NCBI RefSeq assembly: GCF_020172665.1
Contig: NZ_CP083985.1
Location: 2,656,123-2,720,122 of the forward strand
DNA length: 64,000 bases
Reading direction: 5' to 3'
From: [Mycobacterium] zoologicum
Lineage (GTDB): Bacteria; Actinomycetota; Actinomycetes; Mycobacteriales; Mycobacteriaceae
Shown here: positions 9,457-18,874 of the stretch, one piece after another
Numbering within the stretch: the first letter of the stretch is position 1
Layout: each line of letters begins with the position of its first letter
Program-made: the position numbers and the translations under genes
The notes under the pieces: generated by a model
Told to the model about the DNA's origin: nothing
Database searches by the model: none
The model's input: only the letters and a program-made list of their open reading frames with translations

Positions 9457-10115
9457 GATCCCGTGTTCCCCTGCGCGTCGGCAGAAGGCAGCGGCTCCAT
9501 CGCGCCCGGCGAGGTCCGCACGGTGTGTAGGCGCTGGGCGCAGGTGATCAGGCTTGCCACCGCCAGCAGCCACATCGCCACGTGCAGCGCCCACGGCAGC
9601 GGGAAGCCCGGCAGATCAGACAGCCCGGCGCCCACCAGCACGATGATCAGCCGCTCGGGGCGCTCGATGTAGCCGCCGTCGCCGCGCAGGCCGCTGGCCT
9701 CGGCGCGCGCCTTGATGTAGGAGATCACCTGCGAGGTGACCAGGCAGATCAACGTCGCAACCACCAGCGGCGGGCAGTGCAGACCGAAGGCCGCCCACCA
9801 GGCCAGCCCGCAGAACACCGCACCGTCGCTGATCCGATCGCAGGTGGCGTCCAGCACCGCGCCGAAAGCGCTGCCGCCGCCGGTCTGGCGGGCCATCGCG
9901 CCGTCGACCATGTCGAAGTGCACGAAGAACCAGGCGATCAGGGTGCCGGCGAACAGATGCCCGGCGGGAAACAGGGTCAGCGCCGCGAGCACCGCACCGG
10001 CGGTTCCGATGATCGTGACCATGTCGGCGGTGAGCCCGGCGCGCAGAAACGCCCGCGCCACCGGAGTGGTGAGACCGGCGAAGGTCGCCCGGGACAGGAA
10101 AGGCAGCCGGCTCAT
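9453..10115 (-). CDS. pgsA1: PgsA1, phosphatidylinositol-phosphate synthase
   Basis: This CDP-alcohol phosphotransferase joins CDP-diacylglycerol and inositol 3-phosphate, the entry step to phosphatidylinositol. The family signature D-x2-DG-x2-AR-x8-9-G-x3-D-x3-D is intact, running from FDMVDGAMAR to DATCDRISD. About six hydrophobic helices follow. I prefer ATG 10115 (MSRLPFLSR), which overlaps the HIT stop by ATGA, over 10130, giving 220 residues. It is an essential gene in M. tuberculosis. Confidence 0.94.
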   Translation of the reverse strand: MSRLPFLSRATFAGLTTPVARAFLRAGLTADMVTIIGTAGAVLAALTLFPAGHLFAGTLIAWFFVHFDMVDGAMARQTGGGSAFGAVLDATCDRISDGAVFCGLAWWAAFGLHCPPLVVATLICLVTSQVISYIKARAEASGLRGDGGYIERPERLIIVLVGAGLSDLPGFPLPWALHVAMWLLAVASLITCAQRLHTVRTSPGAMEPLPSADAQGNTGS

Positions 10116-10672
10116 TGCTGTTTCGCCCACTCCTCGGCGAGCAGCCGCCGGGTGTCGCGCAGCAGCTGTGGAATCACCTTGGACCCGCCGACGACCGTGA
10201 TGAAGTTCGCGTCGCCGCCCCAGCGCGGCACCACGTGTACATGCAGGTGCTCGGCGAGCGACCCGCCGGCCGACTCGCCCAGGTTCAGCCCGACGTTGAA
10301 CCCGTGCGGGTGGGAGACCGCCTTGATGACGCGAATCGACTTCTGGATGAACTTCATCAACTCCGTGCCCTCGGCGTCGGTGAGGTCTTCGAACTCCGAG
10401 AATCGCCGGTAGGGCACCACCATCAGATGGCCGGGGTTGTACGGGTAGAGGTTCAGTACCGCGTAGACGTGTTCGCCGCGGGCCACCACCAGCCCGTCCT
10501 CGTCGGACATGGTGGGGATGTCGGTGAAGGGCCGGCTGGAGCGTGCGGACCCGGTGCGCTGCAGCGGTCCCTCGGCCAGGTAGGTCATCCGGTAGGGGGT
10601 CCAGAGCCGCTCGAGGCGATCGGGCTCACCGGCGCCGGTGTCCACGATCGACTGCTCCTCGCCGGCGGTCAC
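10112..10672 (-). CDS. HIT-family protein, Ap4A phosphorylase type
   Basis: The HIT triad HLHVHVVP is at residues 142-149. The 186-residue protein is a close match in layout to Rv2613c, described as a diadenosine tetraphosphate (Ap4A) phosphorylase. It starts at GTG 10672, overlapping the thrS stop by GTGA, and its stop overlaps pgsA. The gene thus links thrS, whose product can make Ap4A, to the PIM operon; that functional link is inference. Confidence 0.9.
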   Translation of the reverse strand: MTAGEEQSIVDTGAGEPDRLERLWTPYRMTYLAEGPLQRTGSARSSRPFTDIPTMSDEDGLVVARGEHVYAVLNLYPYNPGHLMVVPYRRFSEFEDLTDAEGTELMKFIQKSIRVIKAVSHPHGFNVGLNLGESAGGSLAEHLHVHVVPRWGGDANFITVVGGSKVIPQLLRDTRRLLAEEWAKQQ

Positions 10673-12714
10673 GCGCTGCCGCCCACCTTCACCGTGTCGG
10701 CGTTCGGTGCGGTGTTGTCCCGCGCCGCGATCCAGCCGGTGATCGCCGCCACCGCCTCATCTCGGGGCACCCCGTTGATCTGGGTGCGGTCGCCGAACCG
10801 GAAGCTCACCGCGCCCGCCTCGACGTCCCGGTCGCCGGCGAGCAGCATGAACGGCACCCGCTGGTTGGTGTGGTTGACGATCTTCTTGGGCATCCGGTCG
10901 TCGCTGGCGTCCACCTCGACGCGCACGCCCTGGCTGCGCAGTTGCGCGGCAACGTCTTCCAGGTAGCCCACGTGCTGGCCGGCGACCGGGATGCCGACCA
11001 CCTGCACCGGCGCCAGCCAGGCCGGGAAGGCGCCGGCGTAATGCTCGGTGAGCACCCCGAAGAACCGCTCGATCGAACCGAACAGTGCCCGGTGGATGAG
11101 CACCGGCCGCTGCCGGGTTCCATCACTGGCGGTGTACTCCAGCTCGAAACGGTCGGGCATGTTGAAGTCGAGCTGGATGGTCGACATCTGCCAGCTGCGC
11201 CCGAGGGCGTCCTTGACCTGCACCGAGATCTTCGGCCCGTAGAACGCCGCGCCACCGGGGTCGGGAACCAGGGTCAGCCCGGAGGCTTCGGCGACCTCGC
11301 GCAGCGTCTCGGTCGCCTCCTCCCACACCTCGTCGGAGCCGACGTACTTCTCCGGGTCCTTGGTGGACAACTCCAGGAAGTAGTCGTCCAGGCCGTAGTC
11401 GGCGAGCAGGTCGAGCACGAACCGCAGCAGCGACGTCAATTCCTCGCGCATGTTCTCGCGCGTGCAGTAGATGTGCGCGTCGTCCTGGGTCATGCCGCGG
11501 ACCCGGGTCAGCCCGTGGATCACACCGGAACGCTCGTAGCGGTAGACGCTGCCGAACTCGAAGAGCCGCAATGGAAGTTCTCGGTAGGAGCGCCCCCGCG
11601 ACCGGAAGATCAGGTGGTGCATGGGGCAGTTCATCGGCTTGAGGTAGTAGTCCTGGCCGGGCTTGCGCAGGGTGCCGTCTTCGGCGAGCTCCGCGTCGAT
11701 GTGCATCGCCGGGTACATGCCCTCGCGGTACCACTCCAGGTGGCCGGACGTCTCGTAGAGCTCGGACTTGGTGATGTGCGGGGTGTTGACGAACTGGTAG
11801 CCGGCCTCGATGTGCTTGCGTCGCGAGTACTCCTCCAGCTCCCGGCGGATGATGCCGCCCTTGGGGTGGAAAACCGGTAGGCCCGAACCGATCTCGTCGG
11901 GGAAGCTGAACAGGTCCAGCTCGACGCCGAGTTTGCGGTGGTCGCGGCGCAGCGCCTCCTCGATCAGCTCGAGGTGGCTGTCCAAGGCCTCCTGCGATTC
12001 CCATGCGGTGCCGTAGACGCGCTGCAGGCTTGCGTTGTTCTGATCACCGCGCCAGTAGGCAGCCGAGGAGCGGGTGAGCTTGAACGCCGGGATGAACCGG
12101 GTGGTCGGGATATGCGGGCCACGGCACAGGTCGCCCCAGATCCTTTCCCGGGTACGGGGATTCAGGTTGTCGTAGGCGGTGAGCTCATCTCCACCGACTT
12201 CCATGATGTCGCTGTCACCGGACTTGTCGTCCACGAGCTCCAGCTTGAACGGCTCACCGGCCAGCTCAGCGCGGGCGGCGTCCTTGGACTCATAGACGCG
12301 GCGGGCGAACAGCTGGCCGTCCTTGATGATCGCGCGCATGCGCTTCTCGAGCTTTTCCAGATCCTCCGGGGTGAAGGCCTCCGGCACGTAGAAGTCGTAG
12401 TAGAAGCCGTCGGTGATCGGCGGGCCGATGCCGAGCTTGGCGGCCGGGAACAGGTCCTGGACCGCCTGGGCGAGCACGTGGGCACACGAGTGCCGGATGA
12501 CGCTGCGGCCGTCGTCGGTGTCGGCCGGCACCGGGACCGCCTCGGCGTCGGTGTCGGGAATCCAGCTCAGGTCGCGCAGTTTGCCGGACCCGTCACGCAC
12601 CACCACGATCGCGTCCGGCGCCCCCCGGCTGGGCAGACCCGCTGTGCGCACCGCGTCGGCGGCAGTGGTGCCGGCAGGAACCCGGATCGGGGCGGGCTGT
12701 GCGGGCGCACTCAT
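10669..12714 (-). CDS. thrS: Threonyl-tRNA synthetase
   Basis: ThrRS charges tRNA-Thr and edits Ser-tRNA-Thr. The 681 residues run TGS domain (N-terminal ~65), editing domain with H75-x3-H79 (HSCAHVL) and its later zinc-site partner, class II catalytic core (motif 2 around [14 protein letters not shown], motif 3 [10 protein letters not shown]) and the C-terminal anticodon domain. No T-box or other leader is evident in the short upstream gap of about 90 bases. It opens the operon thrS-HIT-pgsA-patA-pimA. Confidence 0.96.
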   Translation of the reverse strand: MSAPAQPAPIRVPAGTTAADAVRTAGLPSRGAPDAIVVVRDGSGKLRDLSWIPDTDAEAVPVPADTDDGRSVIRHSCAHVLAQAVQDLFPAAKLGIGPPITDGFYYDFYVPEAFTPEDLEKLEKRMRAIIKDGQLFARRVYESKDAARAELAGEPFKLELVDDKSGDSDIMEVGGDELTAYDNLNPRTRERIWGDLCRGPHIPTTRFIPAFKLTRSSAAYWRGDQNNASLQRVYGTAWESQEALDSHLELIEEALRRDHRKLGVELDLFSFPDEIGSGLPVFHPKGGIIRRELEEYSRRKHIEAGYQFVNTPHITKSELYETSGHLEWYREGMYPAMHIDAELAEDGTLRKPGQDYYLKPMNCPMHHLIFRSRGRSYRELPLRLFEFGSVYRYERSGVIHGLTRVRGMTQDDAHIYCTRENMREELTSLLRFVLDLLADYGLDDYFLELSTKDPEKYVGSDEVWEEATETLREVAEASGLTLVPDPGGAAFYGPKISVQVKDALGRSWQMSTIQLDFNMPDRFELEYTASDGTRQRPVLIHRALFGSIERFFGVLTEHYAGAFPAWLAPVQVVGIPVAGQHVGYLEDVAAQLRSQGVRVEVDASDDRMPKKIVNHTNQRVPFMLLAGDRDVEAGAVSFRFGDRTQINGVPRDEAVAAITGWIAARDNTAPNADTVKVGGSA

Positions 12715-12805
12715 GGTGTGGTCTCCAAGGGGATGTGAAGTGTCGAAACGTCTGCGGCCATGCTATCGGGGCTGATCCGGCCGGCCGCTCGGGAGTACGC
12801 CGACC

Positions 12806-13429
12806 TCACGGCTGGCCGGGTTTGAGCACCACGAACAAGGCCTCGGCGTCGGTGAGCAGCGTGTCGCCGTCGCACAACCGGGTCTCGACGAAGATCTTGC
12901 GGCCCTCGGTGCGGCTGACCCATGCCTCGATCTGCAGCTCCTTGTCGATCGGGACGATGTTGCGGTAGTTGATGTGCAGGTAGGCGGTGCGCTGATAGGG
13001 CCCGCCGGTGAGCAGCCACGACGCGGTTCCCAGCACCGAGTCGAACAGCAACGCGATGGCCCCACCGTGCGCTGCCCCGTTGCGCCCTAGGTGGAAGCGC
13101 CGGAATCGGGCCCAGCCACGCAGCCGGTCGGCGGACCCGTCCTGCGAGCGTTCCCGCTCCACCTTCATCGGCACCGGCAGCAGGTTGCCGCGCATCGGCA
13201 GGTCCAGCCGGCGCCCCGACGGCGACGACCATTCGTCGGCGTCGAACGGCGCCAGCAGGTCGCAGACCTGCTGCACTGCGTCGGCAGCCCGGCTGAACAC
13301 CTCGTCGGGGGCGTTGGCGGCCCGGGCGTGGTCCTGCAGAGCGCGCATGGCCTCCAGGAACCGGCCGTAGTCCGGCCCGCCCTTATCGGTCGGTTCGGGC
13401 GGATTGAAACCGCCGCCGGCGTGTGGCAC
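12806..13429 (-). CDS. Hotdog-fold thioesterase, PaaI/THEM4-like
   Basis: The second half has the hotdog acyl-CoA thioesterase signature (RNGAAHGGAIALLFDSVLG followed by YLHINYRNIVPI). The His-Gly-Gly segment marks the active-site region. About 75 residues of unassigned helical sequence precede it. The 207-residue protein is probably cytosolic and hydrolyses an acyl-CoA; the substrate is unknown. The start is a GTG after a G-rich run that can serve as ribosome binding site. Confidence 0.8.
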   Translation of the reverse strand: MPHAGGGFNPPEPTDKGGPDYGRFLEAMRALQDHARAANAPDEVFSRAADAVQQVCDLLAPFDADEWSSPSGRRLDLPMRGNLLPVPMKVERERSQDGSADRLRGWARFRRFHLGRNGAAHGGAIALLFDSVLGTASWLLTGGPYQRTAYLHINYRNIVPIDKELQIEAWVSRTEGRKIFVETRLCDGDTLLTDAEALFVVLKPGQP

Positions 13430-13579
13430 CCCCCTATTTAAGCGTTGCCGCTACGACCGCCGCGCAGGGTGGTGGCCTCACTGACATGAGTTGACATGAC
13501 CGACAAGATGCGGCCACGCCACGGACAGGTCGGGGTCAGCCGTGGCGCGGCCGCAAGCCGGTGGGGGGTCGTGGCGGTG

Positions 13580-14035
13580 TCAGGTCAGCTGACGGACGTG
13601 CACAGCCTGTGCCAGCCGTGCCAGCACGACCGCGGAGACCAGCAGACCGAAGTCACGCAGGGCGACGTCGTAGTAGCCGGACAGCGTGAGCAGGTCGAAG
13701 ATGATGCCGGCGAGCCACGCCGCCACCACCCAGGCCCCGATGCGCGGCGCGACCGCAACCAGCACACCGGCGACGATCTCGATGACGCCGATCAGGTACA
13801 TGGCCTGGTCGCCGTTGCCCGGCAGAATGTCGTTGATCCACCCGGCGAGGTACTTGTCCCAGTGACTCGATCCCGTTGCGCCGGGCACGTGCGGCAGCAG
13901 ATTGAAGAATTTGTCCACGCCGAACAGGATCGGAGCGACCGTGAACAGGGTGCGTAGTAGGAAGAACGCCTCGAACAGCGGATCCTTCAAGCGCTCCGAG
14001 ACAGCGGGTGAACCCGCCCGATTGGTGGTGCTCAT
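13580..14035 (-). CDS. DoxX-family membrane protein
   Basis: The 151-residue protein has four hydrophobic segments and the DoxX-like features FFLLRTLFTVAPILFGVDKF near the start and IEIVAGVLVAVAPRIGAWVV in the middle. DoxX proteins are small inner-membrane proteins linked to thiosulfate or redox chemistry; in M. tuberculosis one forms a complex with SodA and SseA. The gene stands alone, with a perfect inverted repeat just upstream, so it is probably under a dedicated repressor. Confidence 0.82.
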   Translation of the reverse strand: MSTTNRAGSPAVSERLKDPLFEAFFLLRTLFTVAPILFGVDKFFNLLPHVPGATGSSHWDKYLAGWINDILPGNGDQAMYLIGVIEIVAGVLVAVAPRIGAWVVAAWLAGIIFDLLTLSGYYDVALRDFGLLVSAVVLARLAQAVHVRQLT

Positions 14036-14045
14036 GACGTCCTCC

Positions 14046-14081
14046 TCGTTCTAACGGCTAATATTTTGTACGTTAGAACGA
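14046..14081. promoter_or_regulatory. 11-bp perfect inverted repeat, probable operator of the DoxX gene
   Basis: TCGTTCTAACG (14046-14056) and CGTTAGAACGA (14071-14081) are exact reverse complements around a 14-base AT-rich centre. The repeat ends 11 bases before the DoxX start codon, where the promoter must be. The geometry fits a dimeric TetR-like or MarR-like repressor. No such regulator gene is adjacent. Confidence 0.65.
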
Positions 14082-14134
14082 ACCGGCTCTACCGTCAAGA
14101 GTTTTGTTTTATAGAAATTTTGCCAGGCCCTTGG

Positions 14135-15088
14135 CTACCCCCAGCGCGCCAGTAACTCCGCCGCCCCGGCGCACAGCTCCTCAAGCAAAATCCCCACCGG
14201 ACGGCTGTCGACGACCATGCCCACGCCTTGGCCGGCGTCGACCGGAGCCACCCGCTGATCCTCGGCGGCGATCCCGGCGGCCAGTTGCGAGGCGGCATCC
14301 GGATCATCGGCCAGGGTGTCTTCCCGGCCCGCCCAGCGCGTCACGAAGTCGTTGTCCAACACCCGCGACGGGAACCGCGCCGGCCAGTCGAGCCGCTGAA
14401 CGACGTCGAACACCCGGGTGGCGACGGTGTCGGTGCCGGCCGCGGAGATCAGCGCACGCCGGGCGCCGTCGCCGGTCAGCGCCTCGGGGCAGGCCGACAG
14501 GCAGGTGCCCAGCCAGGCACCGGCGGCGCCGGCCGCCAATACGGCGGCCAGGCTGCGCGGCGAGGCGATCCCACCGGCTGCCAGCACCGGCACGGTCGCG
14601 ATGTCGAGCACGGCGTCGAGCAGTGGCAGGGTGGCCAGCCGCATCTCCCCATGTCCGCCGCCCTCGGCGCCGCGGGCCACCAACACGTCCACCCCGGCAT
14701 CCTGGGCGCGCAGCGCGGTCTGGGCGTCATAGACCTGGGTGACGGCCAGGATTCCGGCACCGTGTGCGCGGTCCACCCAGGACAGGTCGGTGCCGAAACT
14801 CACCGACAGCAGGGTCGGCCGGGCGGCCAGTGCGGCGTCGAGCAGATCGGGCTGGTTACGAATCACCCAGTCCACCAGACCGATTCCGAACCGAGACGAG
14901 GTTCCCAGGTGCGCCAGTTCGCCTGCCAGGGTGGCTGCGGTGGCGGTGCTGCCCATGCCGATCATGCCCAGCCCACCGGCAGCGGTGACCGCGGCGGCCA
15001 ACCGTCCCCCGGCGACGCCACCCATCGGGGCGTTGAGCACCGGCAATCGCAGCCCGGCGCGCGACGACCAGGGTGTGGCCAGCGGCAC
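14135..15088 (-). CDS. Nitronate monooxygenase-like flavoprotein
   Basis: The N-terminus (LNAPMGGVAGGRLAAAVTAA) and the glycine-rich FMN loops (ARGAEGGGH and LAAGGIASPRSLAAVLAAGA) are those of the 2-nitropropane dioxygenase / nitronate monooxygenase family, a TIM-barrel FMN enzyme. The 317 residues fit. Members detoxify nitronates or act as enoyl-reductase-like enzymes; which is unclear. It ends 53 bases before the DoxX operator and starts 2 bases after the cupin gene's stop, so it is probably cotranscribed with that gene. Confidence 0.85.
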   Translation of the reverse strand: MPLATPWSSRAGLRLPVLNAPMGGVAGGRLAAAVTAAGGLGMIGMGSTATAATLAGELAHLGTSSRFGIGLVDWVIRNQPDLLDAALAARPTLLSVSFGTDLSWVDRAHGAGILAVTQVYDAQTALRAQDAGVDVLVARGAEGGGHGEMRLATLPLLDAVLDIATVPVLAAGGIASPRSLAAVLAAGAAGAWLGTCLSACPEALTGDGARRALISAAGTDTVATRVFDVVQRLDWPARFPSRVLDNDFVTRWAGREDTLADDPDAASQLAAGIAAEDQRVAPVDAGQGVGMVVDSRPVGILLEELCAGAAELLARWG

Positions 15089-15090
15089 GG

Positions 15091-15429
15091 TCAGTGTGAG
15101 GCGCTCTTGGCCACGGTCAGCAGGATCACCGAGTCCTCCAGCGACTCCAGCGCGTGCCGGGTGCGCGGCAGCGTGACGATCTCACCGACGGAGCCCTCCC
15201 AGGCGTCGTCGCCGGCGGTCAGGCGGACCCGGCCACGCAGCACCTGCAAGGTGGACTCCCCCGGGCTGTCGTGCTCGGCCAGCGCCTGACCGGATTTCAG
15301 CGCGACGAGCGTCTGGCGCAGGTGATGCACGGAGCCGCCGTAGACGGTGTGTGCCGCACGCCCGCTGTGGTGAGCGGCCGCCTCGGCCAGCTTCTCGTCA
15401 GCCAACGCGTTCAGAGAAGTCGATTCCAT
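15091..15429 (-). CDS. Small cupin-domain protein
   Basis: The 112-residue product is a single cupin barrel. Motif 1 is at residues 51-70 (around AEHDSPGESTLQVLRG) and motif 2 around residues 82-93 (GEIVTLPRTRHAL). Metal ligands are reduced to His53, Glu59 and His92, so it may bind a metal or be a regulatory barrel. ATG 15429 is preceded by AAAGGAA. The longer frame to 15888 is only the shadow of the next gene. It sits 23 bases from the membrane gene upstream. Confidence 0.78.
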   Translation of the reverse strand: MESTSLNALADEKLAEAAAHHSGRAAHTVYGGSVHHLRQTLVALKSGQALAEHDSPGESTLQVLRGRVRLTAGDDAWEGSVGEIVTLPRTRHALESLEDSVILLTVAKSASH

Positions 15430-15452
15430 CGGGATTCCTTTCGGTGGATACC

Positions 15453-15878
15453 TCAGCGGGACAACAACAGAATGCCCAATGGCACCAGAGCGGCGACCTT
15501 GATCACTTCCAGGACGACATAGGCGTAGTGGGCGCGGGAGCGCGGCGCCTCCAGCCCGGACAGCACCTGATCGGCGCGGCGCCCCAACCGCGGCCGGACC
15601 GCCACCACCTGGGCCAACAGCATGATCACCGCGATCGCGAACGTCACCGCGATGGGCGTGGTCGGCCGGGTGGAGACGAACGACGCGGCGATGGCGGCCG
15701 CCAGGGTGAATTCGGCGGTGTTCAGGGCCCGAAACACCAGCCGGCCGATACCCAGGCAGATCGGGATGGTCGCGTTGGGCGCACGGAACTTCAGCGGCGC
15801 TTCCATGAACGAGATCGCGGTGACCATCCCCAGCCACAGGAATGTCGCCGCGGTGGCAACGGCAGACCCGAGGCTCAT
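15453..15878 (-). CDS. Conserved four-helix membrane protein
   Basis: The 141-residue protein has four hydrophobic segments (about residues 5-25, 45-68, 75-93 and 118-138) and no recognised motif. It overlaps the stop of the upstream regulator gene by ATGA (15875-15878), so it is in the same transcription unit as the SufR-like regulator and fdxA. Function unknown. Confidence 0.7.
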   Translation of the reverse strand: MSLGSAVATAATFLWLGMVTAISFMEAPLKFRAPNATIPICLGIGRLVFRALNTAEFTLAAAIAASFVSTRPTTPIAVTFAIAVIMLLAQVVAVRPRLGRRADQVLSGLEAPRSRAHYAYVVLEVIKVAALVPLGILLLSR

Positions 15879-16582
15879 CCGACGGCACCGTCTGCCGGAT
15901 CGGCCTGCGACAGCGACGACGACTTCAGGTGTGCCACACAGAGATCGGGTTGGGCGAACGGGTCGAGGCGATCCACCGTCATCGATGCGTCAATCGATTC
16001 AAGGGCACCCTGCATCAGACCGAGGTGGATCGGACACACCACGTTGGTGGCTTCCTCGGCGAGTTCGAGGAACGGGCAGTGCCGCAACCCGAGCCTCTCC
16101 TGCCCGGCGGTGTCGGGTTCGAGGCGCTCGGGTGCGAATCCCAACTCGTCGAGCATGTCCACCAGCTGATCGGTGGTGTCGGCGTCCTCGGGTGCATCGC
16201 CGTTGTGGTCCGCCGGCCGCAGGCGCCGCCCCCACTCCCGGCCGGCCGCGAGCGCCTTGCCGCTGGGGTCCTGATCGGCTGCCAGCCCGATGGTGAGGAT
16301 CTCGGCCAGCAACCGGAAATGGCGGGTACCGCCGCGGTCCATCTGCCGGATCGCCTGGAACATCAGCGCGGGGCGACCACGTCCCTTGTGGTCGGGTTCG
16401 GTGTGTTCGACCCGGCCTTCTTCCACCAGGGTGTCGAGGTGGAAACGCACGGTGTTGGGGTGCACCCCCAACTCATCGGCGATCTGCGCGATGCTCAGCG
16501 GAGCCTCGGCGGCCTGTAGCAGCCGAAGCACGTCGAGGCGACGTCCTCCGGGCGGCCCAGGCAGCTTCGCGATGTTGCTCAC
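15875..16582 (-). CDS. SufR/ArsR-like winged-helix regulator with Cys/His ligand motif
   Basis: Residues 15-65 form a winged helix-turn-helix ([20 protein letters not shown]). The C-terminal half has conserved Cys/His positions: C169 (HCPF), C183-x2-H186 ([10 protein letters not shown]) and C215-x2-H218. This layout is known from the COG2345 and SufR group, where these residues can hold an iron-sulfur cluster. The gene overlaps fdxA by ATGA. A redox- or iron-sensing regulator made together with a ferredoxin is therefore likely. Cluster binding is inferred, not shown. Confidence 0.8.
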   Translation of the reverse strand: MSNIAKLPGPPGGRRLDVLRLLQAAEAPLSIAQIADELGVHPNTVRFHLDTLVEEGRVEHTEPDHKGRGRPALMFQAIRQMDRGGTRHFRLLAEILTIGLAADQDPSGKALAAGREWGRRLRPADHNGDAPEDADTTDQLVDMLDELGFAPERLEPDTAGQERLGLRHCPFLELAEEATNVVCPIHLGLMQGALESIDASMTVDRLDPFAQPDLCVAHLKSSSLSQADPADGAVG

Positions 16583-16923
16583 TCCCCCTGGGGAGGGAAG
16601 CTGGCGACCAGCGGGGTGTCGATACCGAGCGGGCCGATCTTGGCGGCGCCACCGGGTGAGCCGAGCGCCTCGTCGCGCCCCGGCAGCGGGTCGTTGAAGA
16701 ACGCCGCGTTGTCGGCCTGGTGGGGCTGCAACTCGTCCGGCAGGTCATCTTCGTAGTAGATGGCCTCGACCGGACAGACCGGCTCGCAGGCGCCGCAGTC
16801 CACACACTCGTCCGGGTGGATGTAGAGGGCTCGACCGCCTTCATAGATGCAATCGACCGGGCACTCCTCCACGCAGGCCCGGTCCATCACGTCAACGCAC
16901 GGCTTCCCGATCACATATGCCAT
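16579..16923 (-). CDS. fdxA: FdxA, seven-iron ferredoxin
   Basis: Electron carrier with one 3Fe-4S and one 4Fe-4S cluster. Cysteines are at residues 9, 17, 21, 25 and in [12 protein letters not shown]. The 114 residues equal the length of M. tuberculosis FdxA (Rv2007c, from memory), including the C-terminal extension. M. tuberculosis fdxA belongs to the DosR hypoxia regulon, but I found no clear DosR box in the 183 bases upstream. Here it is followed, with overlap, by the SufR-like regulator gene. Confidence 0.93.
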   Translation of the reverse strand: MAYVIGKPCVDVMDRACVEECPVDCIYEGGRALYIHPDECVDCGACEPVCPVEAIYYEDDLPDELQPHQADNAAFFNDPLPGRDEALGSPGGAAKIGPLGIDTPLVASFPPQGE

Positions 16924-17106
16924 GGGAGCAGAGTTTACACAAGAATTTTTGGAGAAACGACATAGGTAGGCCTAAATTTCGGGCGCTCGTCGCGATGCCC
17001 CCTCCAGGCCGCCGAATCGGCAAATCTGCACGGCGCGAGACGATCTCCGGCCGCGACGACACGAAGGGCTGGCCGCGGTGCGCGAGAAGCGCAAGCCGCG
17101 GTTCAC

Positions 17107-18759
17107 CTAGCCGGTGGCCTGCTCCTTGGCCCAGCGGTAGTCGGCCTTGCCGGACGGCGAACGCTGCACCTTCGCACAGAACACCACGTCCTTGGGCAGC
17201 TTGTAGCGCGCGATGTGGCGGGCCGCCTCGGCGACGATGTCCTCCGTGGCGGCTTGTGCATCCTCGGCCAGTTGCACCACGGCGACGACCTCGTTGCCCC
17301 AGCGTTCGCTGGGCCGGCCGACCACCACCACGTCGTAGACGGCGGGATGCTGGGCGATCGCGGCTTCGACCTCCTCGGCGAAGATCTTCTCTCCTCCGGA
17401 GTTGATCGTCACCGAGTCGCGGCCGAGCAGCTCGATACCGCCGTCGGCGTCCCATCGGGCCCGGTCGCCGGGGACCGAATGTCGGATGCCGTCGATCACC
17501 GGGAAGGTGCGCGCGGTCTTCTCCGCGTCACCGAGATAGCCCAGCGGCACTATGCCCTGCTGGGCCAGCCAGCCGATTTCGTCGTCGCCGGGGCTGAGCA
17601 CCCTGGCCATGTCCGCGCTGACCACCACCGCACCGGGGTTCGGGGCGAATCGGCCACTGGCGGCCTGGCTCTTGCTGGACACCTGGCCCATCTGGGCACC
17701 GGACTCCGAGGACCCCACGCCGTCGATGATCGTCAGATGCGGCAGCAGGTCTTGCAGGCGCGCCTTGATGCCCGGCGTCAGCGCGGCACCACCGTTGGCC
17801 ACCACGAAGAACGAGGACAGGTCTTCAACTAGCTTCGGGCCCCCGGCCTGCAGCGCGTCGGCCAGCGGACGGCCGAAGGCGTCACCGACGACCGACAGTG
17901 AGATGACCTTCTCCCGGGCGACCATCTCCCAGGTCTCGGCGGCATCGAACCGGTCGGTGTTGGCACCCATCACGAACGGCCGGCCACCTGTCAGGCTGGT
18001 GAACGCGGCCCACTGGGCGGCGCCGTGCATCAGCGGCGCCACCGTCATCGAACCCGGCCCGCCGGCCGAGGCACGTTCCACGATCTCGGCGATGCTGGTG
18101 ACTGCCTCGGTGGAACCGAACGGCCGACCGCCCATCGCGTTGATGAAGATGTCGTTCTGACGCCACAGGACCCCCTTGGGCATGCCGGTGGTGCCGCCGG
18201 TATAGAGCACATAGAGGTCGTCCGGGGACAGCTCCAGCTCCAGCGGCTCCGGCGAGGTGGCCGCCAGCAGCTCCTCGTAGCGCACCGCACCGGGCAGCGG
18301 CTCGTTGCCCGACTCGTCGTCGACGTGGATCAGCACCGAGGTGGGCAACCGGTCGCCGCTGTGGGCCAGTGCGTCGGCCAGCACCGGCGCGTAGCGGGCG
18401 TGGTACATGATCGCCTCGGCCTCGGCGTTGGTCAGCAGATAGACCAGCTCGTCGGCGACGTAGCGGTAGTTGACGTTGAACGGGGCGACGCGGGCGTAAA
18501 AGGCGCCCAGCATGCCCTCGAGGTATTCGTTGCCGTTGGCCAGGTACAACGCCAAGTGGCTCTGACCGGATTCATGCCCGGCGAGCTCCGAGCGCTCGCG
18601 GCGCAGGCCGAGGCCGCGCTCGTGCAGCGCCCGCGCCAGCCGGCGCGACCGATCCTCGACCTGCCGGTAGCTGAATCGCCGGTCGCCGAAGACGATGCAG
18701 ACGCGATCGGGGACGGCCTGTGCCACCGCCGTGAACACCTGGGCCAGGTTGAACTCCAC
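17107..18759 (-). CDS. Acyl-CoA synthetase, FadD19-like
   Basis: AMP-forming ligase that activates a carboxylic acid to its CoA thioester. The P-loop YVLYTGGTTGMPKGV, the hinge region around INSGGEKIFAEEVEAA and the catalytic lysine near the end (RSPSGKADYRWAKE) are all intact. The C-terminus and overall layout resemble FadD19, a sterol side-chain enzyme. The start is GTG 18759 with GGAGGAG six bases upstream, giving 550 residues; the frame extends to 18876 without homology. It is divergent from dedA. Substrate unproven. Confidence 0.87.
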   Translation of the reverse strand: MEFNLAQVFTAVAQAVPDRVCIVFGDRRFSYRQVEDRSRRLARALHERGLGLRRERSELAGHESGQSHLALYLANGNEYLEGMLGAFYARVAPFNVNYRYVADELVYLLTNAEAEAIMYHARYAPVLADALAHSGDRLPTSVLIHVDDESGNEPLPGAVRYEELLAATSPEPLELELSPDDLYVLYTGGTTGMPKGVLWRQNDIFINAMGGRPFGSTEAVTSIAEIVERASAGGPGSMTVAPLMHGAAQWAAFTSLTGGRPFVMGANTDRFDAAETWEMVAREKVISLSVVGDAFGRPLADALQAGGPKLVEDLSSFFVVANGGAALTPGIKARLQDLLPHLTIIDGVGSSESGAQMGQVSSKSQAASGRFAPNPGAVVVSADMARVLSPGDDEIGWLAQQGIVPLGYLGDAEKTARTFPVIDGIRHSVPGDRARWDADGGIELLGRDSVTINSGGEKIFAEEVEAAIAQHPAVYDVVVVGRPSERWGNEVVAVVQLAEDAQAATEDIVAEAARHIARYKLPKDVVFCAKVQRSPSGKADYRWAKEQATG

Positions 18760-18874
18760 TGCCGCTCCTCCGATTCGCGCACCAGCAGGTTGGGCATCTG
18801 CCCGCGCTACCGTACAAGGTCGCGGCGTGCAGGTCTGCGGGCGGATTCGGCGGGCGTCGTGCATGCTTGGCCGC

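Noticed and set aside
16924..17106. A DosR box upstream of fdxA, as in M. tuberculosis
   Set aside because: No match to the GGGACT...AGTCCC type palindrome was found; only an 8-bp palindrome TAGGCCTA at 16967-16974, too weak to name.
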